Under the pieces are notes generated by a model, which saw nothing but the letters and a program-made list of their open reading frames with translations, was not told where the DNA came from and searched no databases. The position numbers and the translations under genes were made by a program. Below, in pieces: positions 6,562 to 14,673 of a DNA stretch of 26,306 nucleotides. Within the stretch, counting starts at the first letter, position 1. The number at the start of each line of letters is the position of its first letter. The stretch comes from JBOFLG01 sp051657745 (GTDB lineage Bacteria > Actinomycetota > Actinomycetes > Actinomycetales > Dermatophilaceae): contig JBOFLG010000079.1 of the NCBI GenBank assembly GCA_051657745.1, positions 1-26,306 on the forward strand, in the 5' to 3' direction.

Positions 6562-6876
6562 TCACTCATATATTGGAGCAGTCCAGCAATTGTGATGACT
6601 AGCGAGGTCCCTGAGCGCCTTCGGAGTTCTCCCCCCCTGCCAAGTTATCGACCAATCGCGCTTCAGATAGTCGAACGTGCGATCATCGGGGCATTTAATG
6701 TACATACGCCAGGCGTTAGTAAATGTCCCAAACGTTACAGTTCCGCTGTTTGCGGCAGAAGCCGACGGTGCAACTGCGATGGCGACTCCTACAGTTGCGG
6801 CCGCCACCAGCGCGGCTGAAGCCTTTCTAGACACCCTAGCCGGAATCTTTTCCGTCACGTACTTCCTGTAGTTCAT
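6562..6876 (-). CDS. Small secreted protein of an unnamed two-cysteine family
   Basis: The 104-residue precursor starts MNYRKYVTEKIPARVSRKAS and carries a signal peptide (ALVAAATVGVAIAVAPSASA), predicting a mature chain of about 60 residues beginning near ANSGTVTFGTF. Two Cys residues, in YIKCPDD and HHNCW, could form one disulfide. The broken gene at 8686-8992 encodes a relative sharing SG-x-[VI]-x-FGT, KCPD and a Cys near the C-terminus. No known domain is recognised; a role as a peptide toxin, inhibitor or surface factor is possible but unsupported. Base composition is much richer in A/T than the flanking housekeeping genes, consistent with horizontal transfer. No strong ribosome binding site is seen. 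Confidence 0.65.
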   Translation of the reverse strand: MNYRKYVTEKIPARVSRKASAALVAAATVGVAIAVAPSASAANSGTVTFGTFTNAWRMYIKCPDDRTFDYLKRDWSITWQGGRTPKALRDLASHHNCWTAPIYE

Positions 6877-7307
6877 GGCGATCCATTCTTGTCGGGAGGA
6901 GTTTCACTCCGGGTGAGTGTGAAGGTGTTTGCGTTCGCTCGGATTTGTCGGCAACTTCTACCGCCGCTCGCGCCTTTATTTTGGCCGAATGCATGAGCGT
7001 GGCATCGCCTATTCATGAAGTGCGATCTACAGAAAATAATAACTGCGTAAAATTCTGTCAACTAGGGACATGCCTAGTTCCTATCGCCCGCACCAACTCA
7101 TAGAATTCGCCGTGCATTTCTGGCCCCGGAACGGTCCGGTCGCTACCTCGCCAGGGGTGCGACGCAGGGCCCCGGAAAGGTCGGCTGGTGAGGCTGTGAA
7201 CTGCGGGTTTGTGTGGATGGGTGCGGCGTGGCGGGTGGGGCCCGTTGGGCTGAGATGGGGTTCTCACACTCACCCGCTCAGGGAAGGGACCCCCATCCGC
7301 TCATGTC

Positions 7308-8194
7308 ATCTTCCCGATCCCCTCGGCCAGCATTGTCCAGGACACCGAGAACTTGTTGACCATGCTGGCAAGGATGCCTGATCCGCGTGACCCGCGCGGG
7401 GTGCGGTACCCGCTGGCCGGGGTGCGCCCCCGCAAGCGGGAGGTACCCCCGGCAGTCGCAGTGTGCGCTGTTCTGACCGGTGCCCGTTCGTTCGCCGCGG
7501 TCGGTGAGTGGGCGCTCGACCTGGGCACCGACCAGCTCGACCGGCTCGGGCTGGAACGGGCGCCGGTGGAGTCCACGATGCGTACCGCACGGCAGCGTCA
7601 TCACCGTCGATGGGATCCACACCCAGACCGACACCGCCACAGCGATCCTGGCCGCTGGCGCCCACTACGTGTTCACCATCAAAGCCAACCAACCGACCCT
7701 GCACGACGCCGCCAAGAACCTGCCCTGGAGCACGATCCCAGTCGGGGCTACCAGCACCGACGCCGGCTACGGCAGGCGAGCCAGACGCACCATCAAAGTC
7801 ATCGACATCCCCGACCTCTCCGACTGACCCGACTTCCCCGGCGCCGCCCAGATCGCTCAACTACGCAGAACCGTCACCACAGCAGGGAAGAAGACCATCG
7901 AGGTCGTCTACCTGATCACCTCCGCCACCCACCACGATGCACCCTCAGCCACACTCGCCGCCTGGGTCCAACATCACTGGCACGTCGAGAACAAGCTGCA
8001 CTGGGTCCGCGACGTCACCTACGACGAAGACCGATTCCACGTCCGCACCGGTCACGCGCCCCAGGTCATGACCTCTACTACGCAACACCGCCATCACCAT
8101 CATCCGCCTCACCGGCGCCACCAACATCGCCGCCGCGACCCGACACCACGCCCGCAACCCCCAACGAGCTATCACATGCGCCCTCACCTGCTAA
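7308..8194 (+). pseudogene. ISAs1-family transposase, inactivated
   Basis: The 5' part reads LLTMLARMPDPRDPRGVRYP, AVCAVLTGARSFAAVGEWA and ESTMR, the typical N-terminal domain. The catalytic region then resumes in another frame with VITVDGIHTQTDTATAIL, AHYVFTIKANQPTL, VVYLITSATH, HWHVENKLHWVRDVTYDEDR and RTGHAPQVM. Four lesions are visible: a deletion of the segment between ESTMR and VITVDG near 7583-7597 with loss of frame, an in-frame TGA at 7825-7827, another frameshift near 8070 before LLRNTAITIIRLTGATNIAA, and no clear start codon. It cannot make a functional enzyme. Confidence 0.88.
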
Positions 8195-8197
8195 AAC

Positions 8198-8282
8198 ACG
8201 ACCTTTCCGGGGCCGTGGCTCGGACGCCCATCTCGGCGGCTCCGAAAGCCCACCGTCAAGTAACGTCCAGCGCGCGACACTA
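8198..8282 (+). repeat. IS right-end segment, copy B
   Basis: This is the non-coding right end of the IS, just after the transposase stop, and is duplicated in slightly diverged form at 6454-6547. A terminal inverted repeat follows to 8300. Confidence 0.8.
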
Positions 8283-8332
8283 GGGGCTTCCTTAGTTGAC
8301 GAGAACTGATACGGATGACTACCTTCAATGAA

Positions 8333-8375
8333 GACGCCTGATCTTAAAGGAGCGGCAAGAGAAGGTGCAGGCGTC
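8333..8375. repeat. Inverted repeat ahead of the truncated secreted-protein gene
   Basis: GACGCCTG (8333-8340) and CAGGCGTC (8368-8375) form an 8-bp perfect inverted repeat with a 27-base loop that contains an AAAGGAG. It lies about 80 bases upstream of the start at 8453 and could be a leader structure. No function is clear. Confidence 0.35.
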
Positions 8376-8452
8376 CCATGCTTGCGTTTGAGCGTTTCTT
8401 CCGAACCGAGTTTGGGAACATGTTTATAAGGTCAACTGGGGACGGGATTGCT

Positions 8453-8581
8453 ATGTCCAGCAGGGCGAACGTGAAGTCAAGGACCTCGGCTCGGTTGCCT
8501 GCGAAGACCGCGGCGACCTTGGTGGCTGCTGTAGCGATTTACTCTCTACTCGTGCCGATGGCTTCGGCCGGACGGGTATGA
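8453..8581 (+). pseudogene. Signal-peptide remnant of the small secreted-protein family
   Basis: The frame reads MSSRANVKSRTSARLPAKTA, ATLVAAVAIYSLLVPMASA and GRV, then stops. It is a 42-residue product that is a signal peptide and almost nothing else. The pattern (basic N-terminus, A-A-x-LVAA hydrophobic core, ASA cleavage site) matches the signal peptides of 6562-6876 and 8686-8992. The mature domain is absent in this frame, so this is most likely a truncated family member. A GGGGA motif lies about 10 bases before the ATG. Confidence 0.5.
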
Positions 8582-8679
8582 TAGGCGGTGGGTATACGGG
8601 CTCCGTTTGGCTATACAGCAGGTATCGAAATTTGAGGGAAAACCTACCGAAAAGACAATTGTTTGTCGGAAAGGAGTAG
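8578..8679 (+). CDS. Possible 33-residue ORF overlapping the signal-peptide remnant
   Basis: An ATG at 8578 overlaps the preceding stop (ATGA) and opens MIGGGYTGSVWLYSRYRNLR, then ENLPKRQLFVGKE before a TAG just ahead of the next ribosome binding site. It may be the displaced mature part of the 8453 gene after a frameshift, since it continues directly after the predicted cleavage site. It may also be chance. It does not share the KCPD motif of the family. Confidence 0.2.
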   Translation: MIGGGYTGSVWLYSRYRNLRENLPKRQLFVGKE

Positions 8680-8685
8680 GCTGTC

Positions 8686-8992
8686 ATGGACTACGAGAAG
8701 CACGGGAAGGCGAGGAGTCCGGCCATCCGGGCGAGAAGAGCTGCGGCAGTGACTGGTGGCAGCCGCAGCAACTGCCATCACAATCGCACCGACAGCTTCT
8801 GCCGAAGCCGTCAGTGGAAAAATAAAATTTGGTACGCCAAGTAAGACCAACTTTGTGGTCACCGTTAAATGTCCTGACCCTGACAGGTACGACGAATTCG
8901 AATGGGCTTGGCGCCTTTTGCCGAGGTCGGTGCGAACTGTAGATGTGCTCGTTCGCACCGCTTCCGCCCGGGACTGCTCCGTTAGTTGGTAG
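8686..8992 (+). pseudogene. Small secreted two-cysteine protein, frameshifted in the signal peptide
   Basis: A ribosome binding site AAGGAG (8671-8676) precedes ATG at 8686, giving MDYEKHGKARSPAIRARRAA. This resembles the MNYRKY start of the paralogue at 6562-6876. Near 8751-8755 the frame breaks: one extra base must be skipped to reach LVAAAATAITIAPTASAEAV and the mature region SGKIKFGTPSKTNFVVTVKC, which ends with DCSVSW at a TAG (8990-8992). The mature part has the same SG-x-[IV]-x-FGT and KCPD motifs and a distal Cys. It may be a recent pseudogene, a phase-variable gene or a sequencing error. The second half is open alone from a GTG at 8756. Confidence 0.6.
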
Positions 8993-9064
8993 CGGGCCTG
9001 TCTAGCGCTCATCACGCTGGCTCGTCGAAATTGACTGGGTACGCAGTCCCCTTCGTGACGCGGC

Positions 9065-9134
9065 AAGCCCGCGACCTCGCTGGTCATGGCTGTTGTCACA
9101 GCACGTCATGGTCACACGGTGAGGTCGCGGGCTT
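9065..9134. terminator. Large inverted repeat at the island/core boundary
   Basis: AAGCCCGCGACCTC (9065-9078) and GAGGTCGCGGGCTT (9121-9134) form a perfect 14-bp stem around a 42-base loop. The loop itself contains GCTG/CAGC complementarity. It lies 128 bases beyond the end of the reverse-strand glycerate kinase gene and 73 bases after the last secreted-protein remnant, so it could terminate either. The long loop is unusual for a terminator. The rest of 8993-9261 holds no gene I can support. Confidence 0.45.
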
Positions 9135-9261
9135 CATCCAGCGTAGGCAGGTTCAGTCGGTCCAGGGCGACCCGGCGCGGCAGGGCACAACATTGCCCCT
9201 CGGGCTCGGGGGTCGTCCGTGGCGCAGGTCGAGGTCGACGGCTCGGGGCTCACCTGCATCG

Positions 9262-10434
9262 TCACTGTCGGGAGCGGATATCGCGCCGGCCGGCCCGGAT
9301 GCTTGCGGCGAGCCCGACCGTCTCCCGGGCTGCGGCGGCCACCAGGCCGGCAGCGTCGCGGCGCAGGTCACCGATCGTGGCCGGCCCGGTGGCGATGCTG
9401 ACCACGGCGGCGGCGCCGAGTTGCCGCCGGGCGTCGGGGGTGAGGTCGACCTGGCCGGCGATGACGATCGTGGGCGCCCCCGCCGAGGCCGCGAGGTCGG
9501 TGACCGTGCCGACAACCTTGCCGTGCACGGACTGATCGTCGACCCGGCCCTCGCCGGTGATGACCAGGTCGGCGCCGGCGAGAGCGTCGGCGAGGCCAAT
9601 CGCAGTGGCGACATGCGCGGCGCCCCAGACGAGCTCGGCACCGACCAGCGCGAGCAAGGTCGCCGGAGTGCCTCCGGCCGCACCGGCGCCGGGCCGGTCC
9701 GCGAGGCCGCCGTGACCACCCTCGGCGAGCACCTCGGCGAGGCGCCGCAGCCCGCGGTCGAGGCGCGCCACGGCATCCGGGTCGGCGCCCTTCTGCGGGC
9801 CGAAGACGCGCGCGGCGCCGCGCGGGCCGACCAGCGGGTTGGTGACGTCGCAGAGCAAGGTCCAGCGCGCGGCGGACGCGGCGGGCAGCAGGCCGCTGGT
9901 GTCGATGCGGTCCAGGTCGGCGAGTGCTCCGCCGCCGGGGGGTAGCGGATCGCCACGCACATCGCGGAAGGCGACGCCGAGCTCGGCGAGCAGTCCGGTG
10001 CCGCCGTCGATGGTCGCGGACCCACCGAGGCACAGGGTGATGTCGTCGACCCCGGCCTCGAGCGCGTGGCAGATCAGTCGGCCGGTTCCTGCCGTGCTCG
10101 CGGTGAGTGGGTTCGCGCTCGCGATCAGTGTGCCGCCACCCTGGACGTGCGGGAGGCCGCTGGCAGCAGCCAGATCGAGCACCAGCCGCCGGCCGTGCCG
10201 CGCGTACCTCGCCGATACCGGGCGGCCGGCGGAATCCGTGGTCTGCAGTGTCTCGGTGTGGTATTCGGCACTGCCGGTGAGGATTTCGGTGGTCCCCTCG
10301 CCGCCGTCGGCCATCGGCCGGCACACCACCACGGCATCCGGGCTGGCCTGATGCGCGCCAAGCCGGATGGCTTCGGCCACCTCACCGGCCGAGAGGCAGC
10401 CCTTGAACGAGTCCGGAGCGACGACGATCCGCAT
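9262..10434 (-). CDS. glxK: Glycerate 2-kinase (GlxK/GarK family)
   Basis: The 390-residue enzyme begins MRIVVAPDSFKGCLSAGEVA, the hallmark N-terminus of glycerate kinase type 1, which phosphorylates D-glycerate with ATP and feeds the product into glycolysis. Further family motifs are RPMADGGEGT, LGGSATIDGGTGLLAELG, DVTNPLVGPRGAA, VFGPQKGAD, GADLVITGEGRVDDQSVHGK and TIVIAGQVDL. Length is typical. The ATG at 10434 starts exactly where the family does; the open frame extends far upstream only because of high GC, across fbiC on the other strand. No clear ribosome binding site is visible. It is divergent from fbiC across a 237-base gap in which no other gene is seen. Confidence 0.92.
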   Translation of the reverse strand: MRIVVAPDSFKGCLSAGEVAEAIRLGAHQASPDAVVVCRPMADGGEGTTEILTGSAEYHTETLQTTDSAGRPVSARYARHGRRLVLDLAAASGLPHVQGGGTLIASANPLTASTAGTGRLICHALEAGVDDITLCLGGSATIDGGTGLLAELGVAFRDVRGDPLPPGGGALADLDRIDTSGLLPAASAARWTLLCDVTNPLVGPRGAARVFGPQKGADPDAVARLDRGLRRLAEVLAEGGHGGLADRPGAGAAGGTPATLLALVGAELVWGAAHVATAIGLADALAGADLVITGEGRVDDQSVHGKVVGTVTDLAASAGAPTIVIAGQVDLTPDARRQLGAAAVVSIATGPATIGDLRRDAAGLVAAAARETVGLAASIRAGRRDIRSRQ

Positions 10435-10671
10435 TCGTCGAGGGTACGGATGACGTGCTCGATCCTCCCGGCGGAGAGCCGTCCGAGATGGCTGGGGGTC
10501 GAGATGGGAGCGGGTCGAGAGGTTGAGTCCGGCAGGGCGGGCGAGACAAGAGCGGATCGAGGATGTGCCGGCCAGCTCGCCGCGGGGCTCACCCGGGCCT
10601 CGGGATCGCGCCGGGCTACGCTGGCGACTCGCGGGAGCGACAAGGAGTGCCTGAGTGACGAGGAGTGCCTG

Positions 10672-13149
10672 ATGCCCGCTGACCCGACATCCGCGGGGTT
10701 GCTCCACCACCCGCTTCACGAGTTGTCCCGACTGGCCCGCGCGGTGCGGGCCGAGGCAACCGGCACCCGGATGACGTACTCGCCCAAGGTCTTCATCCCA
10801 TTGACCCGGCTCTGTCGCGACCGGTGCGGCTACTGCACGTTCGCCACCGCGCCGCGTCATCTGGACCAGCCCTACCTCACCATTGACGAGGTGCTGGCGG
10901 TCGCGTCGGCGGGCGCAGCGGCCGGGTGCCATGAAGCGCTGTTTACCCTCGGTGAACTCCCCGAGGAGCGGTACCCCGTGGCGCGAGAGTGGTTGGACGC
11001 CAACGGTTACGCCTCGACCATCGACTACCTGGCGGCCGCCTGTGCAGCGGTGCTCGAGGAGACCGGGCTGCTCCCACATGCCAACGCGGGCGCGATCTCG
11101 CGCGCCGACCTCGCGACGCTGCGGGGCGTGGCGCCGTCGCAGGGGATGATGCTCGAGTCGTTGCGCAGTGACCTTGCCGCGCATCGGGGCGCGCCCGACA
11201 AGGAGCCGGGGCGCCGGCTCGCCACGCTCGAGGCCGCCGGTGAGGCGCGGGTGCCGTTCACCACCGGCATCCTCGTGGGCATCGGCGAGTCCGAGGCCGA
11301 TCGGCTGCATGCGCTCGAGGCGATCGCCGACAGTCACCGCCGGCACCGCCATGTGCAGGAGGTGATCGTGCAGAACTTCCTGCCTAAGCCCGGCACCCCC
11401 ATGCGGGCCACGCCGCCGTGCCGGCCGGAGGAGCACCTACGCGCGGTTGCCCTGGCCCGGCTCGTGCTGCCGCCCGAGGTGCACGTCCAGGCGCCACCCA
11501 ACCTCGCCGATGCCGGGCACCTCGTCGCGCTGCTCGACGCCGGCATCGACGACTGGGGTGGGGTGTCACCGGTGACACCCGACCATGTCAACCCCGAACG
11601 CCCGTGGCCCGCCGTCGAGACCCTGCGTGCCGCGACCGAGCGGGCCGGTCTCGTGCTGGCGCCGCGGCTCACGGTGTACCCGGAGTACGTCCTGCGGCGG
11701 GAGGCCTGGGTCGACCCCGACCTGCAGTTCGCCGTGCTCGACCGCAGCGACGCCGAGGGCCTGGGCCGCGACGACCCCGGTGCGGTGTGGCCCGAGCGTC
11801 ACGCGGCAGCGGCCAACGTCGGCACTGGCGCCGAGGTGGTGCAGGTCGGCCGCCGGTCGACCGCGTGGTATTCGGGCGCCGACACCTCGCCCGTGCACCT
11901 GGTGCCTCCTCCAGGTGGGCCTGATGACGCGCCGACTGGCGCTGGTGGTGTTCGGGCTGACGCCGGTGGTGTTCGGGCTCACGCCGGTGGTGTCTCTGCT
12001 GGCGCCGTGGCCGAGGTGCTTGCCGGTGTCGCCGCCGGGCAGGAGGTTGGGGAGGCCGAGATCATCACCCTGTTCGGCGCGCGCGGCCCGGAGGTCACGG
12101 CCGTCGCCGAATGCGCCGACCACCTGCGGGCCACCGCTGTTGGTGACACCGTCACCTTTGTCGTCAACCGCAATATCAACTACACCAATGTCTGCACCTT
12201 CCGGTGCACCTTCTGTGGGTTCAGCAAGGGCCCGATGTCGCTCAACCTCCGTGGGAAGCCCTACCTCCTGACCCTCGACGACATCGCCCAGCGGGCCCGC
12301 GAGGCGTGGGACCGGGGCGCCACGGAGGTGTGCCTCCAGGGCGGCATCCACCCGAATTTCGACGGCGGCTTCTACCTCGACGTGGTGCGGGCGGTCACGG
12401 ATGCCGCGCCCGACCTGCACGTCCACGCCTTCACCGCGCTCGAGGTTCACGAGGGCGCGCGCCGGCTCGGGATGCCGCTGTTCGACTACCTCGTGCAGCT
12501 GCGGGACGCGGGGCTCAGTTCCTTGCCGGGCACCGCGGCCGAGATCCTCGACGACGAAATCCGTGCTGTGCTCTGCCCCGACAAGATCGACACCGCGCAG
12601 TGGCTCGACACCCACGAGCAGGCACACGCCGCCGGGCTGCGCAGCAACATCACCATCATGTTCGGCGCGGTCGAACAGCCGGTGCACTGGGCGCGGCACC
12701 TCATTCGCACACGGGAACTGCAGCGCCGCACCGGTGGGTTCACCGAGTGTGTGCCGCTCCCATTCGTGCACATGGCGGCCCCGGTTTACCTCAAGCGCAG
12801 CGCTCGGCGGGGCCCGACCTGGCGCGAGACCGTGCTGATGCACGCGGTGGCCCGGATCGCCTACGTCGGGTTGGTCGACAACGTCCAGGCGTCCTGGGTC
12901 AAGCTCGGCGCAGCCGGGGCGCGGCAACTGCTCCGGGCCGGGGTCAACGACCTCGGCGGCACCCTCATGGACGAGAACATCAGCCGGGCCGCGGGCGCCG
13001 CGCACGGCCAGGTGCTCGACGCGCGCGAGTTCGAGAAGCTTGCCGCCTCGGCCGGGCGGCCGGTGCAGCAGCGCAGCACGCTCTACGGCGAGGTGCGCCC
13101 AGGGGGAGCGCCCGCGGCGTGGTCCGCATCGGCGACCCGCGCCGGCTGA
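10672..13149 (+). CDS. fbiC: FO synthase, CofG-CofH fusion for coenzyme F420
   Basis: FbiC makes 7,8-didemethyl-8-hydroxy-5-deazariboflavin (FO), the F420 chromophore, from tyrosine and 5-amino-6-ribitylaminouracil. It contains two radical-SAM domains. The CofG half has the cluster motif CRDRCGYC (C48, C52, C55) after YSPKVFIPLTRL, with SQGMMLES and VIVQNFLPKPGTPM. The CofH half has CTFRCTFCGF (C508, C512, C515) followed by CLQGGIHPNFDGGFYLDV and GFTECVPLPFVH. At 825 residues the length fits actinobacterial FbiC. The start at 10672 is set by AGGAG at 10661-10665, and TACGCT at 10618-10623 is a possible -10 box. The domain linker is expanded by a 21-bp repeat. Presence implies that the organism makes F420. 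Confidence 0.96.
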   Translation: MPADPTSAGLLHHPLHELSRLARAVRAEATGTRMTYSPKVFIPLTRLCRDRCGYCTFATAPRHLDQPYLTIDEVLAVASAGAAAGCHEALFTLGELPEERYPVAREWLDANGYASTIDYLAAACAAVLEETGLLPHANAGAISRADLATLRGVAPSQGMMLESLRSDLAAHRGAPDKEPGRRLATLEAAGEARVPFTTGILVGIGESEADRLHALEAIADSHRRHRHVQEVIVQNFLPKPGTPMRATPPCRPEEHLRAVALARLVLPPEVHVQAPPNLADAGHLVALLDAGIDDWGGVSPVTPDHVNPERPWPAVETLRAATERAGLVLAPRLTVYPEYVLRREAWVDPDLQFAVLDRSDAEGLGRDDPGAVWPERHAAAANVGTGAEVVQVGRRSTAWYSGADTSPVHLVPPPGGPDDAPTGAGGVRADAGGVRAHAGGVSAGAVAEVLAGVAAGQEVGEAEIITLFGARGPEVTAVAECADHLRATAVGDTVTFVVNRNINYTNVCTFRCTFCGFSKGPMSLNLRGKPYLLTLDDIAQRAREAWDRGATEVCLQGGIHPNFDGGFYLDVVRAVTDAAPDLHVHAFTALEVHEGARRLGMPLFDYLVQLRDAGLSSLPGTAAEILDDEIRAVLCPDKIDTAQWLDTHEQAHAAGLRSNITIMFGAVEQPVHWARHLIRTRELQRRTGGFTECVPLPFVHMAAPVYLKRSARRGPTWRETVLMHAVARIAYVGLVDNVQASWVKLGAAGARQLLRAGVNDLGGTLMDENISRAAGAAHGQVLDAREFEKLAASAGRPVQQRSTLYGEVRPGGAPAAWSASATRAG
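11941..12003 (+). repeat. 21-bp tandem repeat in the FbiC interdomain linker
   Basis: Three 21-bp units start at 11941, 11962 and 11983 (GCCGGTGGTGTTCGGGCTSAC type, the last diverged). They encode Ala-Gly-Gly-Val-Arg-Ala-Asp/His units between the CofG and CofH halves, where length changes should be tolerated. Confidence 0.85.
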
Positions 13150-13186
13150 GGGCCGGTTCCACCAGCGCGACCCGTCCCGGCGACGC

Positions 13187-14575
13187 TCAGTTGTCGACCG
13201 CGTTCGTCGTGGTCGGCTCGGGTGCGGCGGCGGGCGCTGCGGCGGCGGTGGCGGGCGGCGTGGGTGGCGTCGCGCTGGGTGACGTGGCGCTGGGTGGCGT
13301 CGCGCTGGGTGGCGTCGCGCTGGGTGGCGTGGCGCTGGGTGGCGTGGCGCTGGGTGGCGTGAGCGTGGGTGCGGCGGGTGTGGGCGCGGTGTCGACAGCG
13401 CTGGCCGCGGCATCCTGGGCGTCGAGCCAGGCCAGCACGGATGACGTGTGCTCACCCAGTCGGGGTGGTGGTTGGTGGGTTTCGCGCCCGCCGGCGAACA
13501 CGTTGTCGTCGAGGCGGATCGGTGGGCCCGGCAGCTCGATGTCGCCGAGCGTCGGGTGGTCGACGCCGATGATGAGGCCCTGGCTGCGGGTCTGCTCCCA
13601 GTCGTACACCCGGTCGAGGGTGCGCACTTCGCCGGCCGGGATGCCGAGTTCGGCCAGCCGGGCGAGCAGCTCGGCGAGCGGGAGGCGCGCGAAGGCGGCA
13701 TCCAATGCGGCGACCACGGCATCGCGGTTCTCGACTCGCTCGCGGTTGGTGGCGACGCCGGGGGCCTCGGGGTCGAGGCCGAAGCCGTCGGCAAGCCGCC
13801 GCCAGAGCCGCTCGCTGCCACAGGCAAGCTGCACCATGCCGTCCGCGCAGGTGAACAGGCCGTACGGGCAGATCGACGGGTGGTGGTTGCCGCCAGCGAG
13901 CGGCACCTCGCCGGCCACGGTGTACCGGGTTCCCTGGAAGGCGTGCACACCAACGATGCTGGCCAGCAGTGAGGTGCGCACGATGCGCCCGTGGCCGGTG
14001 CGATGCCGCTCATGGAGGGCGGCGACCACGCCGTAGGCGCCGTACATGCCGGCGAGCAGGTCTGCGATCGGTACGCCGACCCGTTGCGGGTGGCCCTGGT
14101 CGGCGCCGGTGAGGCTCATCAGGCCTCCCTCACCCTGGGCGATCTGGTCGTAGCCGGCGCGGCCGCCTTCGGGGCCGTCGTGGCCGAACCCGCTGATCGA
14201 GAGGATGACGAGCGCGGGGTTGAGGCGGTGCAGGTGGTCAGTAGGGAAGCCGAGCCGGTCGAGCACACCGGGGCGGAAGTTCTCCAGCAGCACGTCCGCG
14301 TGGCGCACCAGGCGGGCCAGCGTGGCGCGACCGTCATCCGACGTCAGGTCGAGGACCACGGACTCCTTGTTGCGGTTACAGGAGAGGAAGTAGGTGGAGA
14401 CGGGGTCGTCGTCGGGCCCGGCGAACGGCGGCCCCCAGCCGCGGGACTCGTCGCCGGCCGGGCTCTCGATCTTGATGACGCGGGCACCGAGGTCGCCGAG
14501 CATCATCGCCGCGTGCGGGCCGGCGAGGGCGCGAGTGAGGTCGAGCACGACGATGTCGTCGAGGGGTCCGGTCAC
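13187..14575 (-). CDS. CaiB/BaiF-type class III CoA-transferase with repeat tail
   Basis: The enzyme transfers CoA between carboxylic acids; the particular acids cannot be told from sequence. The N-terminal part reads MTGPLDDIVVLDLTRALAGP, GDLGARVIKIESPAGDESR and NRNKESVVLDL. The catalytic Asp is D172 in GVPIADLLAGMYGA, and a C-terminal Rossmann-like part carries AELGIPAGEVRTLDRVY. The normal family length of about 395-400 residues is exceeded by a tail of about 65 residues made of Pro-Ser-Ala-Thr-Pro repeats and an Ala/Pro end. The GTG start at 14575 follows GGAGGAA nine bases upstream. It is convergent with fbiC and divergent from the operon at 14710, and the double operator at 14674-14706 could affect it as well. 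Confidence 0.9.
   Translation of the reverse strand: MTGPLDDIVVLDLTRALAGPHAAMMLGDLGARVIKIESPAGDESRGWGPPFAGPDDDPVSTYFLSCNRNKESVVLDLTSDDGRATLARLVRHADVLLENFRPGVLDRLGFPTDHLHRLNPALVILSISGFGHDGPEGGRAGYDQIAQGEGGLMSLTGADQGHPQRVGVPIADLLAGMYGAYGVVAALHERHRTGHGRIVRTSLLASIVGVHAFQGTRYTVAGEVPLAGGNHHPSICPYGLFTCADGMVQLACGSERLWRRLADGFGLDPEAPGVATNRERVENRDAVVAALDAAFARLPLAELLARLAELGIPAGEVRTLDRVYDWEQTRSQGLIIGVDHPTLGDIELPGPPIRLDDNVFAGGRETHQPPPRLGEHTSSVLAWLDAQDAAASAVDTAPTPAAPTLTPPSATPPSATPPSATPPSATPPSATSPSATPPTPPATAAAAPAAAPEPTTTNAVDN
13261..13365 (-). repeat. 15-bp tandem repeat in the CoA-transferase tail
   Basis: Seven consecutive 15-bp units of the form TGGGTGGCGTSGCGC (plus strand) run from 13261 to 13365; on the reverse strand they encode repeated Pro-Ser-Ala-Thr-Pro. 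Units differ by single bases, showing a mix of old and recent duplications. Confidence 0.92.
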
Positions 14576-14673
14576 GAGTCTGTTCCTCCGGGGCCTGGTC
14601 CGCTGCGGTGGGGTGGATGCCGGTCGGCAGCGACCCTAGCGGTCGGGGGTGGAGCGGCTGGGTGAACCCCTAA

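Larger units (their letters stand above)
7057..8300 (+). mobile_element. Defective ISAs1-family insertion sequence
   Basis: A decayed ISAs1-type transposase gene is bracketed by imperfect terminal inverted repeats. The left end starts GTCAACTAGGGA at 7057; the right end, read inward from 8300, starts GTCAACTAAGGA, and about 17 of the first 22 positions agree. The element is about 1.24 kb with an internal deletion in the transposase. No target-site duplication is evident (left flank AAAATTCT, right flank GAGAACTG), which fits old age or rearrangement. It lies between members of the small secreted-protein family. Confidence 0.75.

Noticed and set aside
6873..7061. 62-residue reverse-strand ORF upstream of the small secreted-protein gene
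   Set aside because: No ribosome binding site or similarity was seen; it overlaps the next start in another frame and may simply be leader sequence.
8686..8992. Programmed ribosomal frameshift in the small secreted-protein gene
   Set aside because: No slippery heptamer or downstream structure is visible near 8751, and a neighbouring paralogue is also broken, so mutation or sequencing error is simpler.
9262..11436. 724-residue reverse-strand frame as one protein
   Set aside because: Only the part from 10434 down matches glycerate kinase, beginning exactly at the family's N-terminus. The rest is antisense to fbiC.
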